Assembly: GCF_020536995.1 (NCBI RefSeq)
Contig: NC_068363.1
Location: 7,710,620 to 7,774,619, forward strand
DNA length: 64,000 nt
Direction: 5' to 3'
DNA from: Dreissena polymorpha
Taxonomy: Eukaryota > Mollusca > Bivalvia > Myida > Dreissenidae
A program made the position numbers and the translations under genes. The notes under the pieces were generated by a model, which was not told where the DNA came from, made no database searches, and saw nothing but the letters and a program-made list of their open reading frames with translations. Position 1 is the first letter of the stretch. Each line of letters begins with the position of its first letter. Of the stretch, positions 9,447 through 22,447 are shown piece after piece.

Positions 9447-10586
9447 TTTCTGTTTCTTTAATACCCCTTTTTCAAGAAAATAATTAACAGCTGTTTCCCT
9501 TTCGCTGAAAAGTTACCCTTTCTCCCTTGGCTTGCCTCAATACATTTCAATACACAAAATGACGTCATTTTTCCGACGAAATTACGTCATTATTCCAGCG
9601 AAATTCTCCAGTTAAACTCTTTTACAATGTAAATAAACGGTGAAAAAAAACATATAATGAAAAGAAAATCAGTTGGCTTTGGAGGAATACCGATTTTTAT
9701 TCATTCGTGATCATAAAAATCTTGATATGATATTCTAAAAATAGAAAATGTAGTTCCGAAAATGTATTATTTTCACCGGTGAAAATAACAATTTGTTTAT
9801 TTTCACTGCTGTTATATCACTGCATGAATGTCATATTTTACCATAAGGTATAAAATATATACTAAACCATAAGATTTTCTTAACCAATGATACATATTTG
9901 CACAATAAGGCTTCGAGAGATAACTTACACAGACATTGAAGTATAATAATATGTGGTGGATTTATAATGTTTTACTAAATTTACTAGATTTCACCTAAAC
10001 CATGGGTAAAGACTGTTGGTGTTAGTTTATAGCTGAGACCTCAAACAAAATATGTCCATATTTATAGCTACATTATATTTTATGTGGCATTTGTATTTAT
10101 TTATAACCAGCATTTATTGCAGACCTGGCCCGAGGTGATATGTATTGTAGCTACATTTTACAATTTTGGCAATAGTCACAATATTTTATGTCAGTATCTT
10201 AAAATTATTGTTTTTAAGACAGTTTTTAACCTTATAAATGAAAGGTAAGATTAGCGCTACTGATGTGGCTTTTAGTTAACTGTACAGTTGTTGAGTGCAT
10301 CATGTTTATACTCTCTTCAGTAATTCAGTAACCATGTTGTTTAAATGTCAAAAACATCTACATATATCGAGATGGAGACATTTATATTACATGCATTGGT
10401 TAAATGGTAGTTGATCTACCAATACACTAGGTAACGAACAAGACGATTGAATCAACAAATACTCATTCGCAACTTACGTGGACAACCACTGGCTTGTTCA
10501 CTGATTAAGAGTTTAATTCATTATTTCTCAATAAACCCTCTACTGCCATTACTAACTTATACTCAACAGCAACAGATCTACCTACA
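9447..10586. other. Foldback element remainder and unit A flank
   Basis: 9447-9835 belongs with the palindrome (words 'aacagctgtttccctttcgc', 'tgacgtcattttt', 'ttccgaaaatgt', 'gaaaataacaatttgtttat'). 9836-10,586 is plain paralogous flank, matching 19,265-20,010 and 27,165-27,910. No gene seen. Confidence 0.6.
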
Positions 10587-10713
10587 CTCAATCACTCACT
10601 CACTCACTCACTCACTCACTCACTCACTCACTCACTCACTCACTCACTCACTCACTCACTCACTCACTCACTCACTCACTCACTCACTCACTCACTCACT
10701 CACTCACTCACTC
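10587..10713 (+). repeat. (CTCA)n microsatellite, unit A
   Basis: About 31 near-pure CTCA repeats. A Thr-His-Ser-Leu repeat frame through it (10,447-10,734) is an artefact of the microsatellite. Confidence 0.95.
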
Positions 10714-10955
10714 GTATTCATATCACCTACCTAAGCCCCACTTATACCACTCTTGTTTACACAAACACACTCACTTATTCACTCACGGACTACATGTTCT
10801 TTGTTTTACCATAAATGTATTCATTGTACTATATTAGATTTTTATAGTCTCTTATAATTCAAATTTGAATGGCCATTTACAGATGTTGTTATATATGTGT
10901 TTTTATATCTTGTATATACTATGTCATAAATGTAAATGGATGAGACTGAAATTAC

Positions 10956-12040
10956 ACAAGTATCGTTGAAAACGATGGATGCTTCCCTTACGTTCATGGT
11001 TAAGGTATATTGCTTGTTTTTGAATGATTATAGTTGCATCAACATAAATTGCTGAATGTTTTTACCATTTGATTGAACCTGTGACCTTTAGAAAATCTAT
11101 TATTAGCCTCAGTCACATTGACCTTAACCCCAGTGACCTCAAACCTCATCAAAAGGTAGAGGTCCATGCAAGGTACCTAACTGCCATATATGTAAGAGAT
11201 CGGTAAAATATTGAAGGCGCTATGAGCAACTGTAACAAAAGTGTGACGGAAAAATCTATTATTAGCCTCGATGACCTAGACATTGACCCCAGTGACCTCA
11301 AACCTCATCAAAAGGTAGAGGTCCATGCAAGGTAACTACATGCCAAATATGTAAGAGTTCGGTAAAATGTTGAAGGCGCTATGAGAAACTGTTACAAAAA
11401 TTTATTATCAGCCTCGGTGACCTTGATCTTGATCCCAGTGACCTCAAACCTCATCAAAAAGAAGAGGTCCATACATGGTACCTACATGGCAAATATGTAA
11501 GAGATCGGTAAAATATTAAAGGCGCTATGATAGGCTGTTACAAAAATCTATTATAAGCCTCGATGACCTTGAGCTTGACCCCAGTGAACTCAAACCTCAT
11601 AAAAAGGTAGAGGTCCATGCAAGGTACCTACATGCCAAATATGTAAGGGATCGGTAAAATAATGAAGGCGCTATGAGAAACTGTAACAAAAATCTATTAT
11701 TAGCCTCGATGACCTTGACCTTGACCCCAGTGAAGAACTCAAACCTCATAAAAAGGTAGAGGTCCATGCACGGTACCAACATGCCAAATATGTAAGGGAT
11801 CGGTAAAATATTAAAGGCGCTATGAGAAACTGTAACAAAAGTGTTACGGAAAAAATCTATTATTAGCATCGGTGACCATGACCCAAGTGACTTCAATCCT
11901 CATCAAAAGGTTGAGGTCCATGCAAGGTACCTAAATGCCAAATATGTAAGAGATCGGTAAAATATTGAAGGCGCTATGAGAAACTGTAACAAAAGTGTGA
12001 CAGAAGGAAGTAAGAAAGGAAGAAAGGACAAACTGGCAAC
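10956..12040 (+). repeat. TGACCTTGACC tandem repeat, about six units of 144-161 bp, inserted in unit A
   Basis: Units begin with AAAATCTATTATTAGCCTC or near copies at about 11,092, 11,249, 11,393, 11,544, 11,690 and 11,851. Each continues with 'gaccttgacc..agtgacctcaaacctcat', 'ggtagaggtccatgcaaggtacc', 'gtaagagatcggtaaaat' and 'ggcgctatga'. The block is absent from units B (20,430) and C (29,000), where 'ggatgagactga' runs almost directly into 'atgcttgtt', so it is an insertion. The family is common in molluscs; no protein is encoded. Confidence 0.85.
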
Positions 12041-12362
12041 TATACGAAAATGCTTGTTCAAAGATCCATCATTGATTTGTTTATTACTCCACGGCGGATA
12101 TATATCTATAGAATAACGACGAGCGGATCTGTCAATACCATCAATTGAGTTAAATATTACGTTACACTACCAAACTTAAGCATGGTGGGTGATACTGGTC
12201 TAATTTGCCATCGTACACTGGTCTATTTGGATCAAAACATTTTTTTGGCGAATACGCGGGCTCAACATTAATTATTGTTCCCCTAAAAGAGGACAGTGGT
12301 GTTTGTACATAAAATGTTGTCGTGAAGACGCACAGACCTGTAAATAAATTTCTGATTTAAAA

Positions 12363-12490
12363 ACTGTGTTAGCGGCCGCGTAAGCTTACTCAGTAAAGGA
12401 CTCGCCTTGATAGCGGGAGGTCGCGGTTTCGGATCTTGGAATTGCAAACCACTTTTTACCACTTGGTGACATTTATAAACACCTTTTAGA
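12363..12490 (+). mobile_element. tRNA-derived SINE fragment, unit A
   Basis: The segment around 12,375-12,440 has an A-box-like TTACTCAGTAAAGGACTCGC, a CTTGATAGCGGGAGGTCGC anticodon-to-T-arm region and a B-box-like GGTTTCGGATC, followed by a non-tRNA tail. The paralogue in unit B is at 20,763-20,890, so it was present before duplication. Confidence 0.55.
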
Positions 12491-13590
12491 TACAATGGCG
12501 GCACTGAATTTGACATGTTCCAAATAAGTAACAGATAGTGGGTTAATTTCGAGAACCCGTATATTTATGATTTCGTGAAGAAAAAAACCCACAGTGCAAT
12601 AATAACTGGAAATGCAAATTTTGTTTAGAGTCTACTTCTAAAGATCAATGACTGCAATAATACAGTCATATACATGTAACTATTTTTATAAGATAATCCA
12701 ACTAAACAATATATGCAAGTTCATATACATTAAAAATACGACTGCAGAGTAAACTATGTTATGCTGAACGATTGCATAAATATTGTACTGAACATTCTGA
12801 CGTTGTTGTGGGGTACTAGATCTAGACAGTTTTATTGAACATCCATCCTTTAACATCGACTCGATCATAACTTTAAAACTTATTACTTCAAATTTCCTCG
12901 GGGCATACGTTCATGTAGAGTTTTGTATCAAACCAAGTGCTAATTTACTTTTTAAGAACAAATTAACCACAATTTTCAACAACATGTTCATTTGTCTAGA
13001 AACTGCTTGTGCAGAGTACTATTGTTATGTATCTAACATTTGAATAAAGATTTTGACTGTTCAAATATATCCGTAAATTTACTGGGTTTTTATTTAAATG
13101 GTTTCAATACATCTCATGCTTAGACAAACATCGGAACACACATCTTGAAATATATTTATCGTTCGCATTCCGCACATCTATAAAATATACTAGTATGCAT
13201 AGAACATACTAGAAAGCGCACACACGTATAAAACCACATGACTCGAAATCACGATAATGTTACCGTAGACGTAAAATATTTAACATTCTGCGCTACCAAG
13301 CTAGGCTTGAGTACATCGTATGGTTACACAAAAACTCGCCATAAAGACATTTACATGTGGCATTATCATATTTTGTTCTATAATTTAACAATTGCATATT
13401 TTACCTAATCACGTAGTAATAAACGTGTCATTATCTTAAATGTCATACATTGCAACAATAATAAAATGTTCTTTTAATAGTGAACATTTCCTGTAAAATT
13501 CAGTACAACTACTCACCTTGTTGCAAAAAATGCTAAATAAGTTTCTGCTGTTTATTTTCCTAATATTCTTATAAATTCCTCAACGTTATT
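12491..13590. other. Unit A 3' part and junction to unit B, no gene seen
   Basis: 12,491-13,340 matches 20,890-21,790 and, from about 12,795 on, 32,970-33,480. Similarity fades by about 13,350. 13,350-13,590 has no counterpart seen and forms the A/B junction. No coding signal. Confidence 0.55.
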
Positions 13591-14720
13591 CCCAGAAACA
13601 AGATAATACATCCCCATCCTAGTGATTTTGTTCACCATGAGATCTTGTGGACACTACATTCTCCGCATGACAGTGACTGTACACAGAGCACACGCACATG
13701 TACAAATAAACCCCTGCATGTTACCACGTTCCTGTTAGGTTCAAATGTATCCTATCTTTATATTGAGCGCAGGGCCATAACACATAACTCATCGCATTTT
13801 AAAAGAACTTTAGTTTAAATTAATTAAAATGATATTCATTTCACTGAAAAGTATTTCGTTTAAAAGAAATACTTTAAATCTTATATTGTTCCATAAAAGC
13901 TTTTTACAAACGGAACTACACACTTTGTATACTTCAACTTAACTCAAACGCATCAACACTTGTAGCTTGTATACAATTACCATTTGGTTTAAGTTGACAC
14001 ATCGTTATTTTCCAAACATGTACCCGGCAAGTGCAAATATTATGTTCTTTCGGCCGGAAAGATGTTTAACAAAAATATTATCAAACAGTGACTTTCTATT
14101 ATCGTATTACACACAAGTCCATACTCGCTTTTATGCGGCATAATTATATACATAATAGGTCATTAGGCTTACTGAACCAATGCATTTGAAATCTGAATCT
14201 GTTAAACGGGCAAATAAGAAACGTATCGGCCCCCTTCTCGCCTAGTCTCGCAAATAGAGGTTAAGAAGGTGCTTCAACCCGAAAAAACAATATAAAAACT
14301 TAACGAAATGACCAGTTTTATAACCGGTTGTGTTCAAGATACGGGGATTAAAATGTTATTGTGTTTGTAATAAAACCACATTAAGAGTTTGACATTTTTA
14401 CCTTGGGTACAAAGGAAATTGCTTCCTGATTGCATTTTTGTGTGTAGAAGCTGTATTATGTTTTTGAAGGTGGTGTACAATAGCAATCACCAATTTTACT
14501 GCTCCGTGGTTAGATTCTTTATTTATTGTCGAAATTAATTATATTAAATTGAAAGCTTACTTTCGTAACCAGAGAATTTGGTTTAAACAGTTTTTAACAA
14601 AAATATTTTCTTAACAAGACATAAAAATTCCATTCATTCAATAATTAATTGAGAACGTGGAGAACGTGGCATCAGTCCCCAAATATGTCTCATATTGAGT
14701 CTCATTATGGGCTTAAAGAA

Positions 14721-14981
14721 TGTCTTGTTCTGAGAAAACTGGGCTTAATTCATGTGCGTAAAGTGTCGTCCCAGATTAGCCTGTGAAGTTCGCACAGGCT
14801 AAACAGGGACGACACTTTCCGCCTTAACTTGATTTTCGGTAAGGAGGGACTTCATTGAAACTAATAATACCATTAAAGCGGAAAGTGTCGTCCCTGATTA
14901 GCCTGTGCGGACTGCACAGGCTAATCTGGGACGACAGTTTACGCACATGAATTAAGCCCAGTTTTCTTCGAACAAGACACA
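14721..14981. mobile_element. GTGTCGTCCC-family foldback MITE, copy 3
   Basis: Well-preserved copy: outer arms TGTCTTGTTC / GAACAAGACA, then AAACTGGGCTTAAT / ATTAAGCCCAGTTTTC, then AAGTGTCGTCC and its inverse. The cleaner arms suggest it is younger than copies 1 and 2. Confidence 0.85.
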
Positions 14982-15906
14982 GAATTATCCGTAACTCTAA
15001 AAAAAGAAAGTGTAATAGCGTATGAGTGTTTTAAAGAACCCGTTTGTTAAATGCATTGTAAAATCAATAAACATATATTTTTAGACACGGCTAACTTCTG
15101 CGAACAAGTATAGCGAATATTGTCGAGGAGGATCAATGTAAAGTGTATTTAGCGATGCTTATCACCGATGATGCCATGCTCCATGCGAAAGTTTATATGT
15201 ATTGCTCACTTATTTCGATTTATCCGTTAAAACGTTTCTGAAATAAATCAGACGGTCGCATATTTAGATTTTCAGCGAAAGTAGTTGAGTTTTATTTAGA
15301 AATACACATTTTGGGAACTCCTTTACTTTGCAGACATTATGTAAGTAATTCGATTTAATATATACATATCATATGCATATTTTAAATATTTTTAAACTCG
15401 GGCTTTATGAATCGGTGGAAGATGTTTTCAACACAAAAAATCCATAGTAAACTACCCGTTGTTTATCCAATAAAATATAACAATACTGAGCAGACGTTTT
15501 TCTGTACACAATATCGTTATTACACGAATATGAGAATCTCGTTTCTTCGTTATTAGATTAATCTACTTCAATATAATAAAATGAACACTTACGCAGGTAA
15601 AACTTGTTCAACCAGTCGCGTTGCTTGTCGACCAAACAGCGTAACATATCCTCCAGTTATGTAGTCCTGACCAGACTGAGTACATGAAATACTACATAAC
15701 ACATGAAACGATTTAGTTTACATGTATTTTTACATACTTTCACTCAATATTATTTATCGAAATTAAGTGCTTCTGTACTTTTGGGAATCTGTTCACATCT
15801 GTAGTAAAAAGATAAGTTAAAGTTCATTGTTGAAACGGTAAGTCCAACCTGTTTAATATAAAAAATTATAATACCCCGGTTATATGGAGACTTTAACAAT
15901 CATCAT
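14982..15906. other. Unit B flank, no gene seen
   Basis: 15,290-15,900 is close to 23,145-23,740 of unit C ('atatacatatcatatgcat', 'ctttatgaatcggtggaaga', 'ctgaccagactg.gtacatgaa'). No open frame persists in both copies, arguing against a gene. Confidence 0.6.
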
Positions 15907-15936
15907 CTTCGCGCTTTATCCATTAGGCCGGACAGA
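15907..15936 (-). pseudogene. tRNA-Arg 5' fragment (minus strand), unit B
   Basis: The minus strand reads CCGGCCTAATGGATAAAGCG, the D-arm/A-box region of a tRNA-Arg, with no anticodon or T arm after it. A more decayed paralogue is at 23,750-23,777 in unit C. It lies 100 bp upstream of tRNA-Trp. Confidence 0.45.
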
Positions 15937-16033
15937 AAAAGCAACAATAAAAAAATAAGTATTCATTTTTGATATAATGAACGGATAAAAAGAACATAAC
16001 ATAATAAAGTATTTCAAATCATCCAACTACAAC

Positions 16034-16105
16034 GACTCTGTGGCGCAACGGTAGCGCGTCTGACTCCAGATCAGAAGGTTGCGTGTTCGAATCACGTCAG
16101 GGTCA
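16034..16105 (+). tRNA. tRNA-Trp (CCA), unit B
   Basis: 72 nt. Acceptor GACTCTG pairs with CAGGGTC, with one G-U pair, better than the unit A copy. Anticodon loop CTCCAGA (CCA). A-box-like TGGCGCAACGG and B-box-like GTTCGAATCA are intact, and a T7 run starts a few bases past the 3' end, a good pol III terminator. It looks like the most functional of the three copies. Confidence 0.92.
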
Positions 16106-18734
16106 CACTTTTTTTCAATCATCACCTGAGCGTCCTTGATAGACTTACTACATACGTTGCTATACTGAGATACACAATGGCGTATATATTTTTTCGAGCA
16201 AACATAGAACGTGTGCCCATATCGTGTAGTTGCAAATAACGGTTTCTATCAGGAACAAAGTCGCGTATACGTTTAGCTGTTAAGTGAGAATGACGTCGTC
16301 ATTATCGTCAATGGGGCGGATCGTACGCTTACGTAATGATAATGGGGATGACGCGGTTGGGTAAACGGGCGTTCCAAGCGTACAATACGCTCTACATTGA
16401 TGGAACCTTGGTGCGAGCGTATGGCCATGGCGGTGGTGAAGTTAAAATCCTGTAGCGGAATATAAACGGATCTTGGTCTAATAGCTCTAGTGATATTGAT
16501 TTAAGGGTTATTTGCATGTTAACTATTTAGGAGAATTTCAGACTTGAAAAGCTCGTATAAACAGCCGTGGGATTGTATTGTATATAGTAAAGAAAAACAA
16601 AACTAGCTGGTAGTGTTTCAATCGTAAAAAATCTGTAAAAATCTGTATGATGCAATAATCTAATAAAAACCTTGCCACACATTTTTTTTCAAATCTCAGA
16701 AGATTTTTGTATCAGTGCAACTTAAAGATTGGGTCAAGAGTCTTCAGTTTATAATACATTTAATGAAGACCTCATTAAGAGTCTCCAGTATATAATACAT
16801 TTAATGTTGACTTGTTTGAAATTTTAGAAAATGCGGTTACTTATTTTCTAAATAATGTAAAATGTTTGTTGCTGGTGAACTGATAATAAATGCGACTATA
16901 TTGTACACGACGGAATGAATACTGTACATGATGACTCTGATTACTGCTCAGAAAACAACTTAGTTAGGGCCCATGTACACAGTTCACTAAAAAGGCATGG
17001 CGTTAAATTATTAGATACTAAATAGCCATGGCGTTAAATTATTAGATTTACTTCATTTGCCACATTCAGCACTCTAAGTAAAGATTCACATCAACGCGTT
17101 CGGCTTCAGTTTAAATGCAAACAGTATTTTTATAGTAAGCGCCAAGTCATACAAATTAGCCTATGGTATTTTATCAAGGCGTTAGTTATAATGGAAGTAA
17201 ACAACATCCCTTTCATCGAAATCTATTTCGTTAAAAAGATAAACATTTTATTATTATTTTGTTCAATCAGGCTTGATAAACACGGAAATACACACTTAGT
17301 ATACCGGTACTTCGATTAACCACAAGCGCACCAGCACATACCGCTTGTATACTAAATACAACACGGTTACTCTTGACAAATTGTTATTTTTGCCCTTGAA
17401 TATTCTGGCATTTCGGTCGGAAAGATGTTCAGTAAACAATTTTTTTTTCAAATATTTACAGACTGTGAGTTGAAATAAAAGCATTATATGGCATTCCATC
17501 CTCGTTGTTTCGGTTGCATACTCTTCACAACAGGTCATTAAGCCAATTGATCCAGTGTAAGTAACAAATTGTTCAGTTGTTCTTATGGCAAACCAGAAAC
17601 ACTGCGGGGCCCCTATTCGCATTGTTTTGTGTTTTCTCGTATTTACAAACAGATGTTCAAGAAGTGGTTACAATTAGAAAAAAACTATATGATAAGCATT
17701 TAGTTGATTTTGTTTAAGATACGTTGATAGAAACGCGTTATTTCTATACTTTGGTGTGATTTTTATTACAAGAACTGATTGCAATAAAACAAAAACTCCA
17801 ACGTATAGAAATAAAGAGCGAGCGTACACACAATTTGCGTTGGTTTTTGCAGTTGTATGTTTGTTTACACGCAGTATTATATTTATGAGGGTTGTTCACA
17901 GGTTTATCAGCGAGTAAGAACTGTTTTGTAATACTATGCTTCATTTCATTCAAGTCAAGATAATTTTGTTTAAGGGTTTTATGCTTATTTTATTCACAAG
18001 AGAGTTTGTAAGGCGGTTTACATATTGCCGTGTTAAGGTCAGCATTTACGATATATAAATGTTAATTGCTTAGCGTATAGTGAGAGGTTTAACGTTATGA
18101 TTTAAGTTGTTGAACGAGAATGAGTCATCGGTCCCCAAACATGTATGCATTTGTCTGTAATACGATTGTCTGGGGAATCAGGCTTAAATACATTCGCGTG
18201 CTAGGAAAACCAATATTTATGCGTGTGTTTGGAGTGTCGCCAAGATGAGCATGTGCACTCCGGAACGAAATGAATATATGCCAATGCACATCCTTTGCGG
18301 ACAAATTATATATATTTCTAGCAAATTCAGACCATCGGTTCATGTGATATGATAAAGAAACGTAACATTTATCATTCAAGCATACTACTGATCAAATGGC
18401 AATACTTGCCTAAACTGTTATTGAATCGGAACAACTTGAACATAAACGCAAGTCTAACTATAAGGAATCTGCATATACAAAGAAATACGATTTGAATGAT
18501 TTGTGTCCGAGATCAAGGACGGCATTTTAATATTCTTAAAACGCCAATAACATCCTGAAAAATCCGCCTTCAACGAGAAGTACATGTACACTTTTATCAA
18601 AGTCGAATCATTAGTTTATGACATCTCGCGTGGAAACGAATACTTAGTTAGAAAAAGAAATAATAAAACTAATAGGACGATAACGCCCTAAACATTTTAT
18701 TCACGAATGCATGTATCTATTTTAAAGAGGATAT
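16106..18734. other. Unit B flank, no gene seen
   Basis: Collinear with 5895-9296 of unit A minus A's insertions. Contains one arm only of A's inverted repeat (16,230-16,340). The short minus-strand frames at 17,296-17,622 and 18,125-18,379 are not conserved in the other units. Confidence 0.6.
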
Positions 18735-18880
18735 TTATTAATGCCAGTGTAAGATCGTTTGTTATTTCACGAGTGATCATAGAAAATATATTTCATGAGG
18801 GGCGCAGTCACAAGTGAAAATATTATTTTTATATGATCACGAGTGAAATAACAAACGATCTGACACTGACATGAACACAT
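18735..18880. repeat. Foldback palindrome, unit B copy
   Basis: Arms 'gccagtgtaagatcgtttgtta' and its inverse around a centre near 18,805; the rest of the block runs to about 19,265 with a TGACGTCA word at 19,013. Confidence 0.82.
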
Positions 18881-20010
18881 TTTCTCTTTCTTTTATATCC
18901 CTTTTTCAAGAAAATAATTAACAGCTGTTTCCCTTTTGCTGAAAAGTTACCCTTTATCCCGTGGCGTGCCTCAATACCTTTCAACACAAAATGGCATCAT
19001 TTTTTGACGAAATGACGTCACTATTTCAGCGTCATTCTCTAGTTTAACTCTTTTACAATGTAAATTAATGGTGAAAATTCATAAAATATAAAGAAAATTA
19101 GTTGCATTCGGAGAAATACCGATTTTAATTTACTCGTGATTATAAAAATCTTGATATGATTATCTAAAAATAGAAAAAGTAGTTCCGAAAATGTGTTAAT
19201 TCAATCGGTGAAAATAACAGTTTGTGGATTTTCACTGATGTTATTTCACTGCAGAAATGTGATATTTTATCATAAAGTATAAAAGAAATACTTAACCATA
19301 AGATTTTCTTAACCAATGATACATATTTTCACAATGAGGCTTCGAGAGATAACTTACACAAATATTAAAGTATAATAATATGTGGTGGATTGATTATGTT
19401 TTACTAAATTTACTAGATTTTACCTAAACCATGGGTAGAGACTGTTGGTGCTTGTTTATAGCAGGGGCCTACATGTATTGGTCCCGGTTTATAGCTACAT
19501 AATATTGTATGTGGAATGTGTATTTATTTATAACCAACATTTATTTCAGGCCTGGCTTGAGGTGATATGGGTTTTAGCTACAATTATGGCATTAGTCACA
19601 ATATTTCATTTCAGTATCTTAAAATTATTGTTTTTAACCTTATAAATGAAAGGTAAGATTAGCACTACTAATATAGCTTTTAGTTAACTGTACAGTTGTT
19701 GCATTTTTGAGTGCATTATGTATATACTTTCTACAGTAATTTAGTAATCATGTTGTATAAATGTAAAATACATCTTCATATATGGAGATGGAAACATTTA
19801 TATTACGTACATAGGTAAAATGGTAGTTGATCTACCAATACACAAGGTTACCAACAATACAATTGAATCAACACATTTTCATTCTCAACTTACGTGGTCA
19901 ACCACTGACTTTGTCACTGATTAAAAGTGTTTAATTCATTATACATGTAGCTCAATACACCCTCTACTGCCATTACTAACTTATACTCAACAGCCACATA
20001 TCTACTTCAA

Positions 20011-20193
20011 CTCACTCACTCACTCACTCACTCACTCAATCACTCACTCACTCACTCACTCACTCACTCACTCACTCACTCACTCACTCACTCACTCACT
20101 CACTCACTCACTCACTCACTCACTCACTCACTCACTCACTCACTCACTCACTCACTCACTCACTCACTCACTCACTCACTCACTCACTCACTC
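20011..20193 (+). repeat. (CTCA)n microsatellite, unit B
   Basis: About 45 repeats with one CAAT interruption; the longest of the three paralogous arrays. Confidence 0.95.
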
Positions 20194-20762
20194 GTATTCA
20201 TACCAGCCTAAGCCCCACTCATACCACTCTTATTTATACAATCACACTCACTTATTCACTCACGAAATACATGTACTATGCTTTACCATAAATGTTTAAT
20301 TCTATTATATTAGATTTTTATAGTCTCTTATAATTCAAATCTTAATGGCCATTTACAGATTTTGTTATATATGTGTTTTTTATATCGTGCATATACTATG
20401 TCATAAATGTAAATGGATGAGACTGACATACAAAAGATGCTTGTTAAAAGATCCATTTTTGATTGTTTCATTACTCCATGGCGGTTTCAAGTCTATAGAA
20501 TAACGACGAGCGGAACTGTCAATACCATCGATTTAGTTAAATACTAGCATTACGTTACACTACCAAACTTAAGCAGGATGGGTAATACTGGTCTCATTTG
20601 CCGTCGTGCACTGGTCTATTTGGATCGAAATTATTTCTTTGGCGAATACGCGTGCTCAAAATTAATTATTTTTCTCCTGAAAGATCATAAGGGCAGTATT
20701 TATACATAAAATGTTATCGTGAAGACGCACAGACCTGTAAATAAATTTCTGGTTTACACACA

Positions 20763-20890
20763 GTGTTAGCGGCCGCGTAAGCTTACTCGGTAAAAAGACT
20801 GGCCTTGATAGCGGGAGTTCGTGGTTTCGGACCATGGAATTGCAAACCACTTTTCAACACTTGGTGACAATTATAAGCACCTTTTAGATA
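20763..20890 (+). mobile_element. tRNA-derived SINE fragment, unit B
   Basis: Paralogue of 12,363-12,490: 'gcggccgcgtaagcttactc', 'ccttgatagcgggag' and a decayed B box 'ggtttcggacc'. Confidence 0.55.
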
Positions 20891-21946
20891 CAATGGCGGT
20901 ACTGGATTGGACATGCTCCAAATAAGTAACAGATAGATGGTTTACTTTCGAGAACCCGTACCTTTATTTAGTCTTTATGATTTCGTGAAGAAAAACAACA
21001 ACAATGCAATAGAAACTGGAAATGCAAATTTTGTTTAGAGGTTAGGCCTGCTTCTAAAGATCGATGACTGCAATAATACGGTCATATACACTTAACTAGT
21101 TTATGATATAAGCCAATGAAACCAATACATATGCACCTTCAAATTATACATTAAAAATACGCATGTAGTGTAAATTATGATATGTTGAAAGATTTCATAG
21201 ATATTCATACTTAAGATTTTGACGTCGTTGTGGGGTACTAGATCTTAACAGCTTAATTGAACATTCATCCTTTAACATCGACTCAATTATCATAGAAATA
21301 CTACTAACTTTAAAATTCCTTAGGACATACATACATGTAGAATGTTTGAGCACATCAAGTGCAAATTTCCTTTTTAAGCACAAAATTGCCACAATTGTCC
21401 TCAAAATGTTGATATGTCTAGAGCTTACTTGTGCAGAGTGCTATTATTATGTATCTAAAATTTGAATCGTAATTATGAATGTTCAAATAAATCCGTGAAT
21501 GTAATGCTTTTTTATTTAAATGGTTTCAAAACATGTTTAGACAAACATCGAACCCCACAGCTGGAACGATATTTATCGTCCGCATTCTAAAAAAATCATT
21601 CCGTATCTAGTACTCTATAAAATGTACTAGTAAGCATACTTTGAAACTTGAGATTATACTCGTAAGCACAAACACGTATTAAACCCCAGGAATCGAAATC
21701 ACGATCATGTTGCCGTAGACATAAAATGTTTAACCAACTACGCTACCAAGCTAGGCACGAGAACAGCGTATGGTTACACAAGAACTCGCAATAAACACAT
21801 GTACATATATGACATCGGTTCACAATACAACAACAATACCCGCACTTAAACTTAATATTATACTGGGAATGGTTTCAACCATTACATTCAGCCTGTTTTA
21901 TCCATTATTGTACGTCGATGTTTATATTTGAATCTTAAATTTGTTG
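20891..21946. other. Unit B 3' part, no gene seen
   Basis: Collinear with 12,491-13,340 and 32,970-33,640 ('gacaaacatcg', 'taaaat.tactagtatgca', 'gaaatcacgat.atgtt', 'ctaccaagctaggc'). No coding signal. Confidence 0.6.
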
Positions 21947-21950
21947 TTAA

Positions 21951-22447
21951 AGCGAGATTATACGATTTTTATATGTGTTAAATTGTTATATAGTGATAAA
22001 AATATGTTACAATAACACAAAATAGGCAAGAAAAACTATACATTGAAGACGAATTTCATAGAACGCAACAAAGACAAATTAGCGCCCCGGGCCGATTGTA
22101 ACAAAGGTATTTCGTTAATATTTTCCTACAATAACCAAAGCATTCGTCTTTTTATTAGGATCAGAGTTAGTGTTCGTGTGTCGTATGAATAGATATCGTT
22201 GCATGAATTTAAAATGAACCGTTAAATTAAATTTAGATTAACCTCGTAGATGCATGATCTTTATGCTGGCGAATTCGACTGTACAGACATTTACGATTTC
22301 AGAATTAAATATCTGGCATATTTCGCATTTTTCGATACACGTTCTTCTTAACTTTTATTTCAGTTTCTTTTCAAATATATGTATAATGAGTTGTTTACAT
22401 ATTTTATATAAATTCATAAATATTTGACAAAATGGTATAATCTCGCT
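21951..22447. mobile_element. TTAA-flanked MITE, 497 bp (AGCGAGATTATAC family)
   Basis: Terminal inverted repeats AGCGAGATTATAC and GTATAATCTCGCT are perfect over 13 bp, and TTAA flanks both sides (21,947-21,950 and 22,448-22,451). Unit C at about 33,633 has the uninterrupted target: a single TTAA between matching flanks. Interior is AT-rich and non-coding. TTAA duplication points to piggyBac-type mobilisation (inference). Confidence 0.85.

Larger units (their letters stand above)
60..13350 (+). repeat. Segmental-duplication unit A (about 13.3 kb)
   Basis: First of three direct-orientation units. Its start (about 60-320) resembles the start of unit B (about 13,600-13,880): both contain near-identical words around 'tacatcc', 'gcattttaaaa' and a run ending in 'cgttaaa'. 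Later landmarks in the same order are a tRNA-Trp gene, a TTTGTTTACACGCAGT stretch, a foldback palindrome, a CTCA array and a tRNA-like SINE. Unit A is the longest because it holds several insertions: 789-2563, 3968-5741, 7427-7936, 8524-8753 and 10956-12040. An older, weaker homology also links 60-720 and 2660-2800 to 6880-7400 and 8226-8350 inside the same unit, so the unit may itself derive from an internal duplication. Confidence 0.85.
13590..21946 (+). repeat. Segmental-duplication unit B (about 8.4 kb)
   Basis: Second unit. It has fewer obvious insertions than A and C and so best shows the ancestral order: flank, MITE, tRNA-Trp at 16,034, foldback palindrome at 18,735, CTCA array at 20,011, SINE fragment at 20,763, ending at the TTAA of the MITE at 21,951. 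By eye its sequence is closer to unit C than to A in the part upstream of the tRNA. Confidence 0.85.

Noticed and set aside
10447-10734. THSL-repeat protein
   Set aside because: It is the CTCA microsatellite translated.
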